From assembly GCF_021646685.1 (NCBI RefSeq), contig NZ_JAKJHW010000007.1:62001-126000 (forward strand): DNA of 64,000 bases, read 5' to 3'. This DNA comes from Pseudalkalibacillus salsuginis (GTDB lineage Bacteria > Bacillota > Bacilli > Bacillales > Fictibacillaceae). Every line of letters starts with the position of its first letter. Position 1 is the first letter of the stretch. Position numbers and translations under genes: made by a program. The notes under the pieces were generated by a model that worked only from the letters and a program-made list of their open reading frames with translations, was not told where the DNA came from and did not search any database. Shown here in pieces: positions 60,157-64,000 of this stretch.

Positions 60157-60954
60157 CTATAACTCTTTTTTATATAAATGAGGCACCCTGCTTGTGAAAA
60201 TAGGTACATCAGTCCTAACCTTCTTAACCTTCTCTAAATCGAGCACAATCGATAACGATTCTTCCTTTTCAACCTTTCCTTCAACCAATACATCTCCCCA
60301 TGGGTCAATTACCATTGAGGTCCCGCTGAATTCGACACCATCATAAGCACCAATCCGATTACAAGACAGTACATACATCTGGTTTTCAATAGCCCTTGCT
60401 TTTTGAAGAGTCATCCAATGATTTCGGCGTGCTAAAGGCCATTCTGCAACAATGAATAAAATTTGAGCGCCTTCGAGAGCTAACGAACGGATGAGCTCAG
60501 GGAACCGCAAATCATAACAAATGATGACACCCATCTTAATACCATCCAGTTCAAACACTTCCGCCGCTTTTTCCCCTCCTGTCAGAAAGTTTGGCTCATC
60601 CAGCATTGGTACAAGATGTACCTTATCGTATTGATAAACCTGTTCCCCTTTACGATTGAAAACGAAAGAAGAATTGTAGATCTTTCCATCTACTTGATTC
60701 GCAACCGAACCACCAATGATATTGATCTCATATTTTGCTGCCAATTCCTTCAAAAAGCTACGGGTAGGTTCACCATCTCGATCAGCTAATCCATCCAATT
60801 CATTCAGGGTATATGCAGTCGTCCACATTTCTGGTAAAACAATCGTATCTGGTGCATTGTCATTCACTTCTTTCTCAATCCATACCTTGACTTTTTGTCT
60901 GTTCCTTTCTGGATCTCCAGGGAAGATGTCCATTTGGTAAAGAGAAAATTTCAT
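60157..60954 (-). CDS. Carbon-nitrogen hydrolase, nitrilase superfamily (omega-amidase-like)
   Basis: A 265-residue hydrolase with the Glu-Lys-Cys triad: Glu42 (IVLPEMWTT), Lys111 (QYDKVHLVPM) and Cys146 (GVIICYDLRFPEL). WPLARRNHWMTLQKARAIENQMYVLSCNRIG fits the omega-amidase/YafV group, which deamidates alpha-ketoglutaramate or alpha-ketosuccinamate. In this operon it is likely to hydrolyse an amide, either of the imported compound or of its breakdown product. Its gene is between the DUF2848 protein and dctP. Confidence 0.88.
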   Translation of the reverse strand: MKFSLYQMDIFPGDPERNRQKVKVWIEKEVNDNAPDTIVLPEMWTTAYTLNELDGLADRDGEPTRSFLKELAAKYEINIIGGSVANQVDGKIYNSSFVFNRKGEQVYQYDKVHLVPMLDEPNFLTGGEKAAEVFELDGIKMGVIICYDLRFPELIRSLALEGAQILFIVAEWPLARRNHWMTLQKARAIENQMYVLSCNRIGAYDGVEFSGTSMVIDPWGDVLVEGKVEKEESLSIVLDLEKVKKVRTDVPIFTSRVPHLYKKEL

Positions 60955-60966
60955 CCTTACACGCTC

Positions 60967-61668
60967 CTAATCAATTAAATTATCAATCTCATATTCAGCT
61001 TTGATCTGATCTCCATTTGTAGGATCCGAGAAGACCATTCTGAATTTCTCTCCATATTTGAATCCATCGAGTAATGGGACAGTACCAGAAAATGCAATGC
61101 TGTTTCGGAGTGGAACATTTTTACGATTCAAATACTCTTTGATCTCCTCGTATGGAATGATTGCGTCTATCGTATCTTTCTGATAGGCTATCCACTCACC
61201 GTCAATGTATATTTGTGAAGACAATTCCAGCTGATCCCAATGGTCTTTCACCTTTTCAAACGACCATGCTTTGGTAGCAAATGGTTTATCGCACACTTGT
61301 TTTGACTTATTGATGTCTATAGTCTCAAGTGAACGGTCGGTATGATCACTTCCAACCGTTACAAAGACTTCATCGGAAGAATCACCGTAAATCAACACAA
61401 TCTCTGCTTCACCGCTTGTTTTATCACCAATTACCTCCACCCTCTTCCCCTGGCTTAAACTACTTATGCTGACTGGGTATAATGAAGGGACTTCTTCAGG
61501 CTCTGGAACACCGATTTCAGCAAGTTCTTTAACATGCTCCCACGTTTTTTCTTTATTCCTTCCTGCATAACCGACACAATAGGCCTTATCGATCTTGATT
61601 TCCTTTTTTTCACCTTCAACCTCCACAACGTAAAGATTCCTTTTTTGGTTTCCATTTGTATGATTCAT
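60967..61668 (-). CDS. DUF2848 family protein (fumarylacetoacetase-like fold)
   Basis: A 233-residue protein. Typical DUF2848 stretches: AYCVGYAGRNKEKTWEHVKELAEIGVPEPEEVPSLYPVSISSL near residue 30, VFVTVGSDHTDRSLE near 97, and the C-terminal AFSGTVPLLDGFKYGEKFRMVFSDPTNGDQI. The family is suspected to share the FAH hydrolase fold, which cuts C-C bonds in diketo acids, but no member has a settled reaction as far as I know. It is the first structural gene after the GntR regulator, so it may handle the imported compound. Confidence 0.82.
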   Translation of the reverse strand: MNHTNGNQKRNLYVVEVEGEKKEIKIDKAYCVGYAGRNKEKTWEHVKELAEIGVPEPEEVPSLYPVSISSLSQGKRVEVIGDKTSGEAEIVLIYGDSSDEVFVTVGSDHTDRSLETIDINKSKQVCDKPFATKAWSFEKVKDHWDQLELSSQIYIDGEWIAYQKDTIDAIIPYEEIKEYLNRKNVPLRNSIAFSGTVPLLDGFKYGEKFRMVFSDPTNGDQIKAEYEIDNLID

Positions 61669-61708
61669 ATTTCCTCCACCTGTTTCGCTTACATTTTTGA
61701 TGATAAGC

Positions 61709-62377
61709 CTAATTATTTTCTACCGATCTTACTGTTTCCCAAGTCTTTTCCAAGTGATCAATCATCAATTCGGTTGCTTTTGACTCATCATGATTTTCTA
61801 GAGCATCGATGATTTCTTTATGTTCCCGGATAACTTCCTCCATCCGGCCTTCCTTCATCAAGGCTGTATGCCCGATCAATCGGGTAAGGTTGTAAACCTC
61901 TTTTAATATTCGCTCTAAAAGGTTCTGGTCAGCAAACTCTAATATTTTTCTATGAAAGAATTGATCCAGTTCGATATATTTAATACGATTATTTGCTGCC
62001 ATGGCTTCTTCTTGCCTATTGACAATTTCTCTAAGTAACTCGATTTGCTCGTTGGAAACCACTTTGGCTAACTTCCTTAAACCTTCAGCCTCAATAGATC
62101 GTCTTAGAAAAATGATTTGCTCCTTTTCACTTTCGGTTATTTCTCTTACCTTGAAGCCTTTCCTTGGTATATGGACCAATAACCCTTCTTTAAGCAACTC
62201 CGATACTGCTTCTCTTATAGGTGTCCGTGACGTCTCCAACGTTTCAGCAAGTGACGTTTCCGTCAGCATCTTTTGCTTTGGAATCATGCCTGTCAGTATC
62301 GCATTTTTGATTTGGTCGTAAACAATTTCTTTTGTGGTTTTCTTCTTTTTAACTGGTTCCATTTTAAAGTTCTCCAT
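61709..62377 (-). CDS. GntR-family (FadR/FCD subfamily) transcriptional regulator
   Basis: About 222 residues. An N-terminal winged helix (about 15-75: KKTTKEIVYDQIKNAILTG...LLVHIPRKGFKVREI) and a C-terminal FCD effector domain with the metal-binding His pattern (FHRKILEFADQN, RLIGHTALMKEGRMEEVIREHKEIIDALENHD). The effector is probably an organic acid. AGAGAGG lies 6 bases before the ATG at 62377. It heads the DUF2848-nitrilase-TRAP operon, and a palindrome at 62392-62416 is its probable operator. Confidence 0.9.
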   Translation of the reverse strand: MENFKMEPVKKKKTTKEIVYDQIKNAILTGMIPKQKMLTETSLAETLETSRTPIREAVSELLKEGLLVHIPRKGFKVREITESEKEQIIFLRRSIEAEGLRKLAKVVSNEQIELLREIVNRQEEAMAANNRIKYIELDQFFHRKILEFADQNLLERILKEVYNLTRLIGHTALMKEGRMEEVIREHKEIIDALENHDESKATELMIDHLEKTWETVRSVENN

Positions 62378-62391
62378 AAAAAACCTCTCTA

Positions 62392-62416
62392 AATGTATAA
62401 TGTATACATTGTACAT
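62392..62416. promoter_or_regulatory. GntR-type palindromic operator of the second TRAP operon
   Basis: The perfect 12-base palindrome AATGTATACATT (62399-62410) lies inside a wider near-symmetric block, ATGTATAATGTATAC... continuing to GTACAT. It ends about 15 bases before the regulator's ATG, fitting autorepression. Confidence 0.65.
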
Positions 62417-62483
62417 CATACAGTATAATTTTCAGAAATGTCAATATTGCCTGTTAATTTTCGCTCAGGTATTTTATTTTAAC

Positions 62484-62910
62484 CAAAGAAAAGCGCAAGC
62501 GCCCTGGTTAACCACGAAGGTCATTGGAAGTCCGACGAGGAGGCTCTAAAGATCGGTTTTTCGCGTTTTAGGTGCCTCATAAAGGGTCTAATGAGTACCT
62601 TAAGATCGGTTTTTCGCGTTGTAAGTGCTTCATAAAGGTCTTATGAGTACCTTAAGATCGGTTTTTCGCGTTGTAAGTGCTTCATAAAGGTCTTATGAGT
62701 ACCTTAAGATCGGTTTTTCGTGTTGTAAGTGCTTCATAAAGGTCTTATGAGTACCTTAAGATCGGTTTTTCGCGTTGTAAGTGCTTTATAAAGGTCTTAT
62801 GAACCAAACAAAGTTCGGTTCTACGTGGGCAAACACTTCGACCTAAATCAATGTGTCGGCCGCCGCAGGAGGACTGAAGTGATCCAAGTGGTTGGGCGGT
62901 GGAGCTAGAC
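62484..62910. repeat. Decayed Bacillus-type dispersed repeat, split by a tandem array
   Basis: The left end (AAAAGCGCAAGCGCCCTGG at 62490) and right end (GGAGGACTGAAGTGATCC and GGTGGAGCTAGACA near 62867-62910) resemble the two ends of a repeat element common in Bacillaceae. The middle is occupied by the 52-bp array. Recognition of the element is from memory, not a database. Confidence 0.45.
62549..62809. repeat. 52-bp tandem repeat, five copies
   Basis: Units start at 62549 (53 bp, diverged), 62602, 62654, 62706 and 62758. Each reads AAGATCGGTTTTTCGCGTTG then TAAGTGCTTCATAAAGG and ends TCTTATGAGTACCTT, with the inverted AAGGT/ACCTT pair at its end. Copies 2-4 differ by only one base (a C to T in copy 4). 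There is no spacer variation, so this is not a CRISPR array. Confidence 0.92.
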
Positions 62911-62956
62911 ATTTCTTAACTGAAACCAAAACTTTTATACTCTCTTATCCTCAAAA

Positions 62957-62989
62957 AGAAAACTGCCGATTAAAATCGACAGTTCATTT
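62957..62989 (-). terminator. Rho-independent terminator of the YczE-like gene
   Basis: AACTGCCGAT (62961-62970) pairs with ATCGACAGTT (62975-62984), one mismatch, 4-base loop. AAAAAGAAAA upstream gives a U-rich tail on the minus strand. Confidence 0.75.
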
Positions 62990-62996
62990 AACAGTT

Positions 62997-63638
62997 TTAA
63001 GCTGATCGGACATCCTTCTTCGGTTTTAAGGGTTCAGAAAGCTTACTTCCCCATTTCGTCGTCATCAGATAAGCATATTGATAGATCGGGCTCTGAATGA
63101 ACGTAAATATAAATGTGAATATGAAGACCGGACCGCCAAGCAGCCATCCTAATAGCAGTACAACGCTTTCAACCATGATTCGCACCCGGCTGATCGACAT
63201 CCCCAGTTTATCGGAAACTGAAAGCATGAACCCATCCCTTGGCCCGGCACCAATCCGCGCTCCTGAGTACATTCCACCGCCGATTCCCATCAGTACAACA
63301 CCTAATATCAAAACCAGGATATCGGTGAATACGGAAGAGGAAGGTGGAAAGAACTCCAGATAGAGGAACAGGTCGACCAAAGGACCGACAGCCAATGCAT
63401 TCAGGAACGTCCCGATGTTTATGTAGCTCCGGTCTAAAAAGAAGGAGACGAGGACAAGAAACAGCCCAACCAGAACAGCCCACGTCCCGATCGTAAGACC
63501 TAATTTTTCAAATAAAGCGATGTTCAGGACATCCCATGGGTGAATCCCCAAATGTTGCACCTGGATTGCTACCGAAATCCCATATGTGAAAATGACCAAC
63601 CCAAGCATAAAAAAAGGAATTTGTATGCGGAGTTTCAT
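62997..63638 (-). CDS. YczE/YitT-like integral membrane protein
   Basis: A 213-residue protein with five or six hydrophobic spans. Recurrent stretches such as LGLVIFTYGISVAIQVQHLGIHPWDVLNIALFEKLGLTIGTW and MGIGGGMYSGARIGAGPRDGFMLSVSDKLGMSISRVR show two related halves, as in the YczE group (small bacterial transporters of unknown cargo). The C-terminus is cytoplasmic and basic. It is a single gene with its own terminator. Confidence 0.83.
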   Translation of the reverse strand: MKLRIQIPFFMLGLVIFTYGISVAIQVQHLGIHPWDVLNIALFEKLGLTIGTWAVLVGLFLVLVSFFLDRSYINIGTFLNALAVGPLVDLFLYLEFFPPSSSVFTDILVLILGVVLMGIGGGMYSGARIGAGPRDGFMLSVSDKLGMSISRVRIMVESVVLLLGWLLGGPVFIFTFIFTFIQSPIYQYAYLMTTKWGSKLSEPLKPKKDVRSA

Positions 63639-63885
63639 AAGTTGTGCCTTCCTTCAAAATAGTAAGTTCTTTCATTTTATTTTAAAATAACGCTTAATAC
63701 AATTTATTCGTATTCCTCCAAAAACGAGACCGACCCACTCCATGTCAGCGTTCCTCCTCTTGGAAGGTGGCATACACATAGTTTTGGCCGATCTCGCTTC
63801 TGATCACATCCAGTTAATGTTTTCTATTATTAGTTTTGCTGATAATGGGTTCTTAGGATCCGAGCAGGGAACGGGCAAGTAAGTT

Positions 63886-64000
63886 TCACCAATTGATATG
63901 CGGTTGGGTAGGGTCAGGGTCATTTTTTTCAAGGAACTCTTGCAAACCAGGAAGATCATCACTATTAATTAAATCGACACCAGCTTCCAATAATTCCTTC
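63886..64000 (-). CDS. C-terminal end of a glycerophosphodiester phosphodiesterase (cut by window edge)
   Basis: Only the last 37 residues are present: KELLEAGVDLINSDDLPGLQEFL then EKNDPDPTQPHINW. The GVDLINSDDL pattern at the end of the barrel is typical of GDPD proteins (GVDxINTDD). The start lies beyond the window. It would release glycerol 3-phosphate from deacylated phospholipids. The orientation is minus. Confidence 0.6.
   Translation of the reverse strand, partial: KELLEAGVDLINSDDLPGLQEFLEKNDPDPTQPHINW

Noticed and set aside
62549-62809. CRISPR-like array
   Set aside because: Units are contiguous with no variable spacers, and no cas genes are near.

Overview
The window looks like a piece of a Bacillaceae chromosome (low-to-moderate GC Firmicute). 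The signs are strong AGGAGG-type ribosome binding sites, frequent GTG and TTG starts, an S-box (SAM-I) riboswitch, a cre-like site, a YkoGH-type two-component system with PepSY partners, a SwrC-type RND pump, a secreted subtilase, and dispersed hairpin repeats. The genus cannot be fixed from the sequence alone. No rRNA, tRNA, CRISPR array or intact transposase gene was seen.

Layout. 1-8 kb: a small membrane protein, a nuclease-helicase fusion, a tandem MpsC/DUF2294 protein, a sporulation-type histidine kinase, two odd small proteins beside a 48-bp tandem repeat, and a secreted subtilase. 8-16 kb: a DUF1287 protein, a tartrate/D-malate dehydrogenase, an epoxide hydrolase with a MarR regulator that appear to share an operator, and an RND exporter. 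16-20 kb: a siroheme branch (TrpD-like protein, sirB, SUMT, a precorrin-2 dehydrogenase) and nirD. The nirB gene survives only as a short relict, and a probable nirC tail lies after nirD. 21-24 kb: S-methylmethionine uptake and use (mmuP, mmuM) behind a SAM riboswitch, then a DUF523 protein.

24-46 kb is the metabolic core, almost entirely on the minus strand. It carries D-galactonate dehydratase, 2-keto-3-deoxy sugar acid kinase and KDPG-type aldolase. It also carries a second route: a YjhG/YagF-type dehydratase, a DapA-family aldolase, a fumarylacetoacetase-fold protein and a semialdehyde dehydrogenase. A split UxaA-type dehydratase, a TRAP transporter with two binding proteins, a 2-hydroxyacid dehydrogenase and an IclR regulator complete it. 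Inside the operon sits a LarA homologue that keeps the nickel-pincer cofactor residues, and larC, larB and larE for that cofactor follow directly upstream. I read this as a nickel-dependent racemase or epimerase working inside sugar-acid catabolism. The nickel transporter gene that ought to accompany larE is broken.

46-64 kb: a pyrophosphohydrolase gene in inverted broken halves, a DUF4386 protein, adenine deaminase, a YkoGH-like two-component system with two PepSY proteins and a 3D-domain wall protein, an AT-rich stretch with a styrene-monooxygenase-like flavoprotein, and a second TRAP operon with a nitrilase-family hydrolase, a DUF2848 protein and a GntR regulator with a palindromic operator. 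Then follow a 52-bp tandem repeat inside a decayed repeat element, a YczE-like membrane protein, and the C-terminal end of a glycerophosphodiester phosphodiesterase cut by the window edge.
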